DNA from: Apostichopus japonicus
Lineage: Eukaryota; Echinodermata; Holothuroidea; Aspidochirotida; Stichopodidae
Length of the DNA stretch: 64,000 nucleotides
Direction: 5' to 3'
Assembly (NCBI RefSeq): GCF_037975245.1
Contig: NC_092573.1
Span: 5,831,501-5,895,500 of the forward strand
The notes beneath the pieces were generated by a model. The model did no database searches. It had not been told where the DNA came from and saw only the letters and a list, made by a program, of their open reading frames with translations. Shown in pieces: positions 9,901 to 19,300 of this stretch; within the stretch, counting starts at the first letter, position 1; each line of letters opens with the position of its first letter. The position numbers and the translations under genes are program-made.

Positions 9901-11663
9901 TACAACAATTGCTGTCAGATAAATATGTATTCTGGCAGTCAAATAGAGATCTGTCGTTTATTTCTAAACTTCCAATTTATTGCTTCATTGCTGAACCTTT
10001 CTTAGAAGAGGCTCGTCTTGATGATTTCCGTATTTGTCAAAATCACAAGAAATTAATCTTGACAAAATCGGTCTTTGAATCAAATGAGAGCTTCCAGTCT
10101 TGGGTACGTAAAAACATTCTTGTCAAGTCAAATGATCTGCCATTTGAGGATGACGAGTATAGGTTACTTGCTGCTCGATACGTTGGTTACGCGTCTCTGC
10201 GAACTTTGCCAAATCCAATAAAAACGGCAGGTCAGCAGTTGGACCGCATCTATTTGAATCCGGAGCAGCTTTCAGTGCTCAAAAATAAAAACAAATTTCA
10301 AATAATTGCTGGAAATTATGGCACCGGGAAAACCCTCATGTTATCGCTCCTTGCGGAGGATATCCTTACTACCAATGAGCAAGCTCTTGTGCATTGTATA
10401 ACATGTTCCGACATAAGCAGGGAGGGTTTTTCCAATCCTAATAGCCCATTTCAGTCTCCTAACCAAATGATGAAGCTATTAAACAAAGAAATTAAAGACA
10501 AGGGGATACAATCCAAAACATTTGGGCAAGTTTACAAAGATGTTTGCGACAATGTTCAGACTATTCCAAGAAATATTCTCGTTACTACTAAGATATTCTT
10601 TGAATCCCTTTCCAAACTGATTGATTCCAACGGCAGTTCGAGAGAGCAACACATTTTGTTAGATGAGGTACCTTTCGTCCTATTTGGGAACGACAAAGAG
10701 TCAAGTAAGTACATTGATGAATTCATAGAACATCTAAGTACCAATGCATATTTCTGGATATCGATTGCTTCACATACTTACAAAGTTGACGTACAGAAGG
10801 AGGAGGATCCTGTCAAAACGTTGCAAGGAAACTTTCCCACTAATTTTAAATTGTCTTATCTTAAATATGCAATGCGTGTAAGTAAGAGACAGTTTCAGAT
10901 GATCAGAGAAATAGAAAACTTCACTCAAGATGGACATCACAAGTTTTCAGAATGTGGACACGTAGTTGACGGTCCAATGCCACGCTTGTATGCACTCAGT
11001 ACTTGCAAGTGCAACCCAAAGGCGTCCGCCGCCCCAAACGGCAAAACATACCTCCCATGTGACTGCAGCAGTAAACGGCTCACTGATGTGTTGAACACCG
11101 TTCTTAAATTTATCGGTAAAGATCAAATAGTAGTTCTTATTGAATATGGCGTCGAGGGTCCATTTTATAACAAAATGTGCAACATTGTAGACACTGCTTT
11201 GCAAAAACAGAAAACGAATTGGGTCCTCGCTTTTAAATCGGATAGCTGTTCACCTGCAGTCAAAACCTCTGAAAATGAATACGCTATCACTGTAGGGGAT
11301 GGGCGAACATACCGAGGTTGTGAGAATCGAGTTACCATTGTTATTGATCCATTCTACATGTGTCAATGGTTCAGAACAGAGGGTCATGTGGGTGTCCCTA
11401 CTATGGTTCTAACCAGATGCCTTAGCCAGTATATACATATCACTTGGCCAAAGGAAGAATGCCTTGATATTTGCAAGCAAGCATTAACAGAGTATGACAA
11501 TATCATCGCGAAAAGCGGAGGTGCTAAAATATGGCAAGATATAATGACAGAATTTGTCCGACAGGCAAGACAAACGGCAACGGCAACGGATACGAAGGTT
11601 ATGTTGCTAGATGGACTCGTAGCAAAACGACTCATTATCGATTGCAGAGAAGAAAATAGTTAA
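2740..11663 (+). CDS. NERD/Mrr-like nuclease fused to SF1 helicase, six exons, 1036 aa
   Basis: Exons 2740-2797, 3558-3635, 6677-6787, 7678-7727, 8542-8637 and 8946-11663 join in phase (3111 nt). Residues 1-125 look helical and unassigned; about 207-362 is a charged linker with a KGKGKGKG run. Around 412-432, GDHD followed by FFQVKS fits a PD-(D/E)XK nuclease with Q in place of E (D415, Q429, K431). The helicase has Walker A GNYGTGKT (587-594), motif II ILLDEVP (D704, E705), motif IV-like MRVSKRQF (R775), motif V-like RTYRGCEN (918-925) and motif VI-like LTRCLSQY (R955). Five cysteines (801, 818, 820, 836, 838) sit between motifs IV and V. In known families NERD and Mrr domains cut DNA and SF1 helicases move on nucleic acid using ATP; DNA or RNA processing in immunity is inference. 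Other possibilities are a Schlafen-like or DUF2075-like helicase. The start ATG follows aacc, and no in-frame alternative is better. Confidence 0.85.
3558..3635 (+). CDS. Nuclease-helicase gene, exon 2
   Basis: Acceptor tttgtttgtttcag, donor AAAG|gtaaat, phase 1 to 1. The frame reads ALLDTFQDCYLSEHD and onward, predicted helical. Confidence 0.7.
3930..4205 (-). mobile_element. tRNA-derived SINE, family A copy 1 (intron 2 of nuclease-helicase gene)
   Basis: On the - strand an A box (tagcctagtggttaacg, near 4179-4194) and a B box (ggttcgattcc, 4140-4150) have the spacing of a tRNA-type pol III promoter. The element ends in a tetranucleotide run (tgta on the + strand, 3931-3974). Its body matches a second copy near 18671-18800. 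Confidence 0.8.
4775..5215 (+). repeat. Dispersed AGGTCA-rich repeat, copy 1
   Basis: It begins with ttttggtttcgatgataat and gcaggcggatgagtgtgt, then holds two tandem sub-units, each with a gatatctcaa block and a ggtcaaaggtca block. It ends with gataacatgtgcgtt and cgcctcataa. The same start and end markers recur at 63463-63782, so it is one repeat family. Confidence 0.75.
6066..6305 (+). repeat. Diverged partial copy of the AGGTCA-rich repeat
   Basis: It shares the order gaggtcaaa, tcatttgaggtcacc, agaggtcaaac, then acatta-type and ggtgtggg blocks with the copy at 4775-5215, but it is more degraded and lacks the end markers. Confidence 0.55.
6677..6787 (+). CDS. Nuclease-helicase gene, exon 3
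   Basis: Acceptor ttctttatgacag, donor GACG|gtaact, phase 1 to 1. It encodes a charged helical segment with KRERKKSSEHFLKDV followed by WKECYLPDDPD. Confidence 0.75.
6859..6982. repeat. (TA)n microsatellite
   Basis: An interrupted TA dinucleotide run adjoining the 3' side of the SINE at 6981-7110, in intron 3 of the nuclease-helicase gene. Confidence 0.95.
6981..7110 (-). mobile_element. tRNA-derived SINE, family B copy 1
   Basis: On the - strand an A box (tatcctagtggttatgg) and a B box (ggttcgaatcc, 7044-7054) are followed by a tail with agttggaaaatc and a (TA)n run. A truncated sister copy lies 240 bp away. Confidence 0.8.
7348..7450 (-). mobile_element. tRNA-derived SINE, family B copy 2 (5'-truncated)
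   Basis: Nearly identical to copy 1 from the ataattgaaaatcgtaat tail through the B box (gggttcgaatcc on the - strand) to the gtacgcggacacc segment. The A box is missing. Confidence 0.8.
7678..7727 (+). CDS. Nuclease-helicase gene, exon 4
   Basis: Acceptor cttttgtgttacag, donor TTGAAG|gtaggt, phase 1 to 0. It encodes AELLSKHAADEAWQHLK, strongly helical. Confidence 0.75.
8542..8637 (+). CDS. Nuclease-helicase gene, exon 5
   Basis: Acceptor acttctcttag, donor GAAGGG|gtaaga, phase 0 to 0. It begins KLDKKMYTECKPLLPR. Reading on without splicing meets a stop in the following intron, so the donor is needed. Confidence 0.75.
8946..11663 (+). CDS. Nuclease-helicase gene, exon 6 (nuclease and helicase core)
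   Basis: A 2.7-kb terminal exon entered at the acceptor ttcattcctccag, phase 0, and ending in TAA at 11661-11663. It carries the linker and all nuclease and helicase motifs. The frame is open back to 8859, but that 87-bp stretch contains the pyrimidine tract and joins nothing upstream, so I start the exon at 8946. Confidence 0.85.
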   Translation, partial: DKGRVKACIFYETFWLPRQTPVSSPMELEKCQMKSHKGARYNEKELLLYIDDYYRDSRGVHRVPPVLFHVDSWKVKDETKKKANSPDASGRETETASGTHTRPQSVGLPLEDGKQRNQSEPNGETPSQAEVLTELKLESNGAIGNDCSTNNQEDVDDPRKHTKAKGTMSKTTSGKGKGKGNDEPQQKVNSRDEFVTHISLMSDIDVQNKEVDDLHKLTDNQKVEIMRKRKELKAVDKVASFVETFAEVGKYNMFILTDYIYTSYLQLVERKNKKFITNIPGDHDILVIWKEVGILFFQVKSNLKGHGPKTIVGDITHALQQLLSDKYVFWQSNRDLSFISKLPIYCFIAEPFLEEARLDDFRICQNHKKLILTKSVFESNESFQSWVRKNILVKSNDLPFEDDEYRLLAARYVGYASLRTLPNPIKTAGQQLDRIYLNPEQLSVLKNKNKFQIIAGNYGTGKTLMLSLLAEDILTTNEQALVHCITCSDISREGFSNPNSPFQSPNQMMKLLNKEIKDKGIQSKTFGQVYKDVCDNVQTIPRNILVTTKIFFESLSKLIDSNGSSREQHILLDEVPFVLFGNDKESSKYIDEFIEHLSTNAYFWISIASHTYKVDVQKEEDPVKTLQGNFPTNFKLSYLKYAMRVSKRQFQMIREIENFTQDGHHKFSECGHVVDGPMPRLYALSTCKCNPKASAAPNGKTYLPCDCSSKRLTDVLNTVLKFIGKDQIVVLIEYGVEGPFYNKMCNIVDTALQKQKTNWVLAFKSDSCSPAVKTSENEYAITVGDGRTYRGCENRVTIVIDPFYMCQWFRTEGHVGVPTMVLTRCLSQYIHITWPKEECLDICKQALTEYDNIIAKSGGAKIWQDIMTEFVRQARQTATATDTKVMLLDGLVAKRLIIDCREENS

Positions 11664-12960
11664 AGAGTTACGACGTAACGGAACTGACATACATACGGAG
11701 TTTTAAGAGGTAAACAGCAATGTGGGGGGTATAGTCTCGTAGAGTATCCAAATTCTATATGAAGAGAAAAATTGGCACAATATTTTACAATAATCACTCA
11801 ATGATTAACCTTGTGGAATATAACATAGTGTAGCCGATTGACAGGCTGGATCATTTTATTCCGTTCATTTGTTTTTAAATGTCATATGTTAATATACCCA
11901 CGTACAGGCAGAATTATATAGAAATACGTTTCTTCTTGCTTTCTATTCCTTTTTTACTTTGTAATTCATTTTATTTGAACATGTTAAGATTAATCAGAAT
12001 CGTGTAACTCTAGAAATGGCTCTAGCTGGTTCAAATTCACGAACCTCTTAGATTTCTTTGTTCTGAAGTTCCTTTGTTCTGTTTAAGATAGGAAGTACCA
12101 CACTGAGATGTTTTTATTTCTATATAGTTTTTGTTACTATAAAATAAGCTTGTTCGGCTTATGTTGGGCTGCCACGCGGCTATATAGAGGGGTCAGTGAA
12201 AGTAAATTTCACCATTGAAAAGATCATTTGTAAGAAAAAGAAAAAGCACAACAATGTCCAATAGAGGCATGCATATCTCAAAGGCAGCATTAAAATATAC
12301 TAAGCAGAAAACGCATACCCATATAGTCGATATGTGAGACTCTTTAGGGCTAAGAGATTGTGCACCAGTTTCGCGAAATTATGGTCATAAAATCGATGAA
12401 CCTGCATGGTTTATTTTAAAACTCAGTATATTGATAGTTTAATTTCGTCATACTGACGGACCTTACCACAGCATAGTCATGTTCGTGTCCAATTTTAGTA
12501 GCAGACGCATACAAATGAGATAACCCTCCTGTATAAACCATGGTTTTAATGTAGCTGACGTGCATTGTTGAGCAAAATTGCTCGACATTTCCTGCTATTT
12601 TTCTGACAGCTTTTGCACAAAAATACATCCTAATATGGATTTTTAACTATGAGATATTTATAACTTTTAAAACGTTGTGAATTTTAGCGAATAGATGATG
12701 ACTCTGCAATAGCAGACTGGTGATGTCATTCTGGAAATTGAGCTGAATGTCTGTTTTTATCGTTAAAAGTGCACACTCGTTCATCTTTGAGTTAAGTAAA
12801 CACTCCCACAAACAGGATGAAGAACATTAACAGCTAAGTAAACATGCCATAAACAACCTATTCTAAGGAAAGAAAGAGACAGATTAATAAAGGAGTAATG
12901 CTTTTGTAGAGCATTTGTCATGATCGCGTCATAAACCAAAGCAATATGATCCCCTTCATG
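11664..12960. other. Downstream region of the nuclease-helicase gene
   Basis: AT-rich sequence without a supported gene; it should include the 3' untranslated region of the nuclease-helicase mRNA. The first canonical AATAAA I see on the + strand is at 12886-12891, over 1.2 kb past the stop, so the true cleavage site is uncertain. Confidence 0.5.
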
Positions 12961-12967
12961 CATGGAG

Positions 12968-12974
12968 TATAAAA
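12968..12974 (+). promoter_or_regulatory. TATA box (TATAAAA)
   Basis: A consensus TATAAAAG in the context ggagTATAAAAGaagc, 85 bp before the ATG at 13059. Initiation would be expected near 12998. It supports a transcription unit on the + strand here. Confidence 0.45.
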
Positions 12975-13058
12975 GAAGCATTGTAGAATACATTTCCCTT
13001 CTGTACATTAGTGTCATATTATTGACACGGTTGTGACAATTTTATACATTACACTATC

Positions 13059-13912
13059 ATGTCACGCTTCAAAGCACTTGTACTAGCAGTATGGTTGGTT
13101 ATCCTGTTTCTATTAGAATAAGGTAAGGACTTGTTTCATACTGGCAGAACTAGTGCTTCAGATTTATATAACAAAATCATAGAACATCACTATATGCAAT
13201 CGGAAAAATATCAATTTAATAAGTTAGCAGAACGCATAAACTCAACATTCAAAATTTTTGAAGAAAAAAATTACGTAAGACTGGGATGAAATTACTTGAG
13301 GTAAAATTTATGACTTTTTTTTCTACGATAAAGTTCGATTTATGTGTATGGTTCGCACTTGGTATATGTTGGAATATTATTTTCATTGTAATTTCAAAGA
13401 TTGGTAAAATTGTTTGATTGTATGTTCTATGATTTTTGTATTTGAAAAAAAAATCAAATTGGTAAAAAGAAATGAATCAAAGTTGTATCACTGATTATCA
13501 ATTCTATCTTTAAGTTTCCAAATTTGTCTATAAATAATCCCATTAAGTGTTCCATGCGTGTTTACACCAACATGTATAATAAAGTCACCGAATGATCATA
13601 AATCAGTGGTTTATTTTATTTGTATTATTTGTTTTTATTCAGAATTACAATATATTCAACATGCTCTGTTTGTCGGTAAGAACAAAAAGTCAAGAATGGA
13701 GAAATAATCAAACTATTGACAACCATGATAGTCTACATTTAGAATTTATGCTTAACTGATGTCAAGGCTTCCTGTATGTAGAGTTCCAAAATAAAACTCT
13801 TGTTCGTAGAAATATTATTGTTCTCTATGCAAAGGTGGGTTTAATATTATAAACAAAATAGACAAACACATTTTCAGCTGAGTTGCCGTGTTACTGTCAC
13901 CACCAAATTTGA
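13059..13912 (+). pseudogene. Possible small secreted-peptide gene or its broken remnant, three exons
   Basis: Downstream of the TATA box, the ATG at 13059 opens MSRFKALVLAVWLVILFLLE, a good signal-peptide shape, followed at once by TAA (13119-13121). One base later comes a consensus donor, AAG|gtaagg. Two more phase-compatible segments follow: 13643-13675 (acceptor tttttattcag, donor GTCG|gtaaga, reading ELQYIQHALFV) and 13878-13912 (acceptor cattttcag, reading AELPCYCHHQI then TGA). The splice sites agree in phase, but the stop in exon 1 blocks the product. It may be a recent pseudogene, a sequencing error, a 20-residue product, or chance. Confidence 0.3.
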
Positions 13913-15780
13913 ATACTTTATCTTCGCCGTACGAAATGCTATGAGGGTGTGGTTTTGACCTACAGATGCAAAAACATGTTCAGCATTTTTACTCATCAAT
14001 CAAAATTCAGCCTCCGGAATATACCGATGATGTTTGGAAATTAACGTGCCGTTTGGGATGAATGGAGGGGAAGGCGGTTCACGATTGTATAATTCTTTTC
14101 AGTTGATAATATCACCCCTTCTACTACAAAAAATTCTCACCCCAGCCCAACCGGCCTCAGACTGGCTTAAATAGACAAATATGAGGGCGGTTAACTCATG
14201 GTCGTATAAGGTATTTTGATTTATAAAGGATACAATATGTGAATTAAAGATATAATGACAAATATCATCAAATATATGTTTTATTTTTCCTGCATATACA
14301 TCAGACGTTTCTATGCACTGAATACCTCCATGATCTTGTACTGCAGTGTAAAAGCACAAAGTTGTTTCCAAAGGAATAAATCTACATATATCAAACATGA
14401 TGATTCTTCAGAATTTTGAGGAAAAAAGACAATATTACACTTTAATTAAAATATGTACAGATTTAGATACCCGCGGTAACACTCACAGGCCCTCAAAATG
14501 TCCTTGCAGACATTCTTCACGCGAAAACATTCCCACTGAAATGAGTAATCGTGTAGTTATCATCGCTAGCCTTGATTCCGCACGCATGAGTGAATGTCGT
14601 TACCCTAGCCAGGCGAGGGGAATTAGGGAGGGGTGGGAGTTGCGGGAGGGGGAGCAACGGGAGGCAACAATATCGGGTACCGTGTCCAAATATTACATTA
14701 GGAAAACAAAGATGGCTAAAATGTTACCCGACCTGGCTTTGTACGCCCCTAGTTGTTACTGTCGCAAGACTTGTATCTGTAAAGTTAAACTATTGTGACT
14801 GGAAGATGGGTAATAACTACCCAAAATAGAAGACGCAAATATGTTAACCCCATGAAAAAAATGGCCGACGTTAAAGTTGTTAATGTCACGTTTTCTCTCC
14901 GCCCGACAGCAATGACCGTCAAATGGCTAACGTCGACACAAATGTCAAAAAAAAAAAAAAAAAAATTAAGCATTGCAATAAGAATTAACCCCAAAATGAG
15001 ACAGTTAGACCATATTACAGTAATGTTTGCTGAAGAAAACCTATGATGCTTCATATTGGTTAGTGTACTTTGTTTCACACTTCATCCATGTGATCATTCA
15101 AAACATCAATGTTATAAGATGTCTATACAATGTCAGATATCGGAAATCATAAAGATACACACAATAAATAGAAACGCAATGATTATAAACTTGCAATTGT
15201 TTTAATTATATGTAAAATGAATTAATATCTAAGTAAATAATATATAAAAAAGGAATGTTGATGCTGTTGAGGATTATTTCCTCTGAATTTCAAATTATAA
15301 TTTCTGAATTCGGACATAATGTCTATAAATTTAATGAAATAGGCCTACACCCAAGCCCTGTTGAAATATAGTTTATCCAATAAAATAAAAATGAGGAACG
15401 AGAAGATAAATGGAACTTGGCAAAAGTAACGTTTTCACGGTAGTATATATCGAACAGAGTATATAACCATTGGTACTGTAACATGCAATACAAAAACTGC
15501 AAATTGTAATGGCTTGTAAGTTACATCAAGTCAGTTATGATAAAATGTTGAGTATACTACTTGTTAAGTCGTCTCATAAATAACGAGACTATATGTTATT
15601 CCACCCCTCCAATCTCCACCTTTCAGAAAGGAAAACAATTGGCACATTTGGATCAGAAATTCGATATCAACAAAATAACAATATTGATGAGCTAAACAAA
15701 AAATCCGGATAAGATATATTTAAAGGTTATTGACTTCAATATCAAAATTTCGAAAGAGAGAAGTTAATGATTGAACTATT
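13913..15780. other. Intergenic region between convergent genes
   Basis: No supported gene. It contains an A homopolymer at about 14947-14965 and a purine-rich stretch near 14617-14665. Short open frames here show neither splice sites nor recognisable domains. Confidence 0.55.
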
Positions 15781-15785
15781 GTGTA

Positions 15786-15801
15786 TTTATTGATCTTTAT
15801 T
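15786..15801 (-). terminator. Candidate polyadenylation signals of the MAM gene
   Basis: Two AATAAA hexamers read on the - strand (tttatt at 15786-15791 and 15796-15801), about 330 bp after the stop of the MAM gene. The area is AT-rich, so chance matches are possible. Confidence 0.35.
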
Positions 15802-15914
15802 AATTGATCAATTGATCTTTATTAATTTAATATATATATATATGTTGTTATGAATTTTCCAACTCCCTACAATAATAATTTTAGTTTTTAATATATATAT
15901 ATATATATTAATTG

Positions 15915-16060
15915 ATAAAGACACCAGAAAAGACACCAGAAAAATTCCACCTCACGACCGGTTTCGTCCTTTTGGGACTCATCAAGCGAAGGTAGAAATC
16001 GAACCCCGAATCTTGTGTCACAGACCGAAGTCCTTACAGTGATTCTACTGGTGTGTGAAT
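15915..16060 (-). mobile_element. Degenerate tRNA-derived SINE
   Basis: On the - strand an A-box-like tagaatcactgtaagg and a B-box-like gggttcgatttc have tRNA-like spacing. They are followed by a block with gagtcccaaaaggacgaaa and a (TA)n tail. It lies in the probable 3' untranslated region of the MAM gene. Confidence 0.6.
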
Positions 16061-16122
16061 GCGTATAAACTGGCTTTGTATAACTGTATATGGATAGTTA
16101 CATAGATAGATACTAATTATTG

Positions 16123-16379
16123 TTAGGCATCTGTGGTAAGCTTTGCTGGATCATAATTTGGGTTGGCTATTCCTGGATCTGTAGATAAGGTATTAGTAGA
16201 GGTAAGCGATGGGTCGTTGTCATGGTTCTTGTATATGAAGTTGATATTTGGTTCTTTACTACGCGAACGTAAAAACAATATTACCACCGCAGCCACCACG
16301 ACCACTGCCAAGCCAGCTAGAATTAAACCGACTATCAGACCGGCGGCGTTGCCTTTCTCTCCATTGGTTACCGGCTCAC
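16123..16379 (-). CDS. MAM gene exon 19: transmembrane helix and cytoplasmic tail
   Basis: Acceptor ttttgcggcag, phase 1 start. It encodes a 26-residue hydrophobic helix rich in valine and leucine, then RSRSK and a tail with NPNY, and ends at a stop at 16123-16125. Confidence 0.9.
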
Positions 16380-19300
16380 CTGCCGCAAAAACACAAAAGA
16401 AGAATATGATGAAGTTTAAAAAAATCGCTTCAATTAATAAATTTCCATTTCATCAACAATTTAGTCATGAGTGGTATAGAGATGTTAAGTTCTACATTAA
16501 TTATCTGAATACAGTATTACTTGTAGAACGTCTTTGCTGTCATTTATGCACCAACTAATCGTTACAATTACCGTGGTAAGAAATTTACGTGCATCACTGT
16601 TTTCCTATTATTTTTATATTAATTTGGAAGTGGCTTGCTTAAATAACGATAGACTGAAACGGTTTTGGTGAGGCAAATTATCCCTTTGTTTCGAATAGAA
16701 CAATAGCCGGCCGGATGTATATAGCTTCAATAGAATGCAACATGACATGATTGTGCATTAATGGTTGCATAGAGTTCATATCGAAACGCAAAACCAGCTG
16801 GTTTTACAAAAAACAATTTCGCAATTTTACCAACCTGGAAGTATTTTTCCATGTAAGTGAGGTTGCCCCCATACACCCCTTGAAGTTTAAAAGCCTTTGC
16901 ATTAATTCATTTGTGTTTATTTTCAGTATTCTCTTGCCGATTCACTGTTTTGTCAGTATTAATCACAGAGAGGAATAGAGAATATTTCCCCTTTTACGTT
17001 TGTCATTACTTGGAATACAACTTGGCGCGTTAAAGCTAATGCAATATAAATTGCTATAGCATGTTAGTATCAGATTGATAACGTTCTTTCAAGACCTCGC
17101 AGAAAACTGTTTCTCGAAGCTAAATAAGTTCAATTACTAGTCATTGTTATCACCACATTTTTAAAATAATACTTATACAGAAAATATGTTATTTATTTAT
17201 TTACTTTGTCTTCTTCGCCTACGCCTACAACACTATTTTTCATATAATAGACACAACGCCCAATTTAATTTGTAATTTCGAAAGCGAGTCACAAATTGTT
17301 TTTTCATTATCCTAAATTAACTAGTAGGCCTAATGAACGGTTAATCACACATTTTGTGGACGAGCAGGGCACTTCATATGGACGTAGTGTTCATTACTAG
17401 TTATTTATTATCAGTTTAAATCCGAAACATACCATAACTGGCGGTAAAAAATGTTATATTAATTTACTCATGACACAAAACAAACTGCAATTTTACCAGA
17501 CAAAGATATTGCCATATACAGCTCTGCCCAGAGTGGATCCAGCACTTCCTATGGACGTAGTGTTCATTACTAGTTATTTATTATCAGTTTAAAGCCGAAA
17601 CATACCATAACTGGCGGTAAAAAATGTTATATTAATTTACTCATGACACAAAACAAACTGCAATTTTACCAGACAAACATATTGCCATATACAGCTCTGC
17701 CCAGAGTGGATCCAATAAGGAGTAACATCAGTGGCCCGGTGTCAATTACAGAGGACCAAGAAAATATGACAGAGCATAATATATCATTTCTCATATTAAC
17801 AATACACTTAAGGTCATATGAAAACTTCAACAGACGGTCCCTGTGATATATTTGTCCCTCTGCACAACTTGGATCTTCAAGCCTCTGCTTGCACAATTTT
17901 GCGAATAAAAATGATCCATTTCTTCTGCCGTCTGTTGATTCCTTACTAACTTGTATTTAGTTAGCCATTTATTAAAAACTATATCAATAAATCAGAATAT
18001 GTCTGTCTAAAATCAACTATAATATCTCCTTTGTATGTATCAGACCCGAGAAATTACTTTAAAAAAGAAAGAAGCTTACCCGGTTGATTGTCACAAGAAC
18101 CAACGAGAACCATAACATTGTCAACAGCCACAGTGCCAGTTGTCGTAGTAGCAATGAAATTAATCTGAAATATTATAATAATAATAAATAAAGTTTCGTT
18201 AATGAAATAACGGTCTTTTGAACATAAGCGAGCCTTCTATACACTCGGCTGATGAAAGCAACATTTATTATTCAATCTTAAAGTGGATCTCCTTTCGAGC
18301 ATCAAATAGTCGGAAGGTGTGTTCCTATTTAAATTTGGATATTAGTTTGGTTCATCACAAGTATTCTGACTAAATCACGAGTTATACAGACATTATTGGA
18401 TAATACTCTGTCTGTTAACTAACATATCTATGTTTTGTTTTTTTAAATTAGAGAAATTTAATTTCACAGTTTTATTTTTCGTCTCATGATTCCTGGTACA
18501 TGCGACGTTTCTGACGTTATTAGAGTTATACAATGTTAGATTTCTCTCGACATGGTAATGCAATTAATCTAAGATTTGATGTGTTGTGGTATATTATTAT
18601 TTTCTTCTTTTCAACTGAATTTGAATGTCATGGATTATTCTTCTATAGGTCATCAGACTTGCCCCAAAAGTTGTATGTATGTATTTTAGATCCTCCTGCA
18701 AGCAGGAACTCGCGAAGAAGCCTCATTGGCTTATCAAAGCCGCAAGCTGACCGAAGTCAGTCTCTTAGAGTCATATTTAACGTCCATGATTATGAATTGT
18801 CAATTGTCAACAACTCTGTAATATCTTGGAGTGACTCGAACTGGAACATGATAAATACAACTGCTGCGGTTCTCACATTCTAAATCATTCTCAGATGTAG
18901 AGTCGAATTCAATATGACATCTAAATACCTCATGGAGGCAAAATACTTTGAGGATAGCTGGAAAAGTGACTGGAAGTTGAAATCTTAACATCAGTGACCA
19001 TTTTCAGTCAATCTAGCATATTTGGGGTTATTACTGATGACCCTGACGTGGTTAACTAAACTTAAAACTGTAACTTTAAATTCAATCCTAAAGGTCTATC
19101 TTTAGTATACAAAAATATTTTTATAATTAACAGTTAATATCTCACCTTCCCTGCACCCTCGACTGATGTCTCACTTGTGACCTGGTAGGACGTCCAATCC
19201 GTCTCTCCTTCCAAGGTGATGAGTTCCACATGGGCTCCAGAGATAGCCCTGTTAATCTGTAGTGTCGAAGACGCTCCTATGATTGCGTAATCGAACATGA

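Noticed and set aside
14397-14829. Open frames on the + strand of 79-133 codons
   Set aside because: No splice sites, domain or codon signal; the purine-rich stretch explains the open frames.
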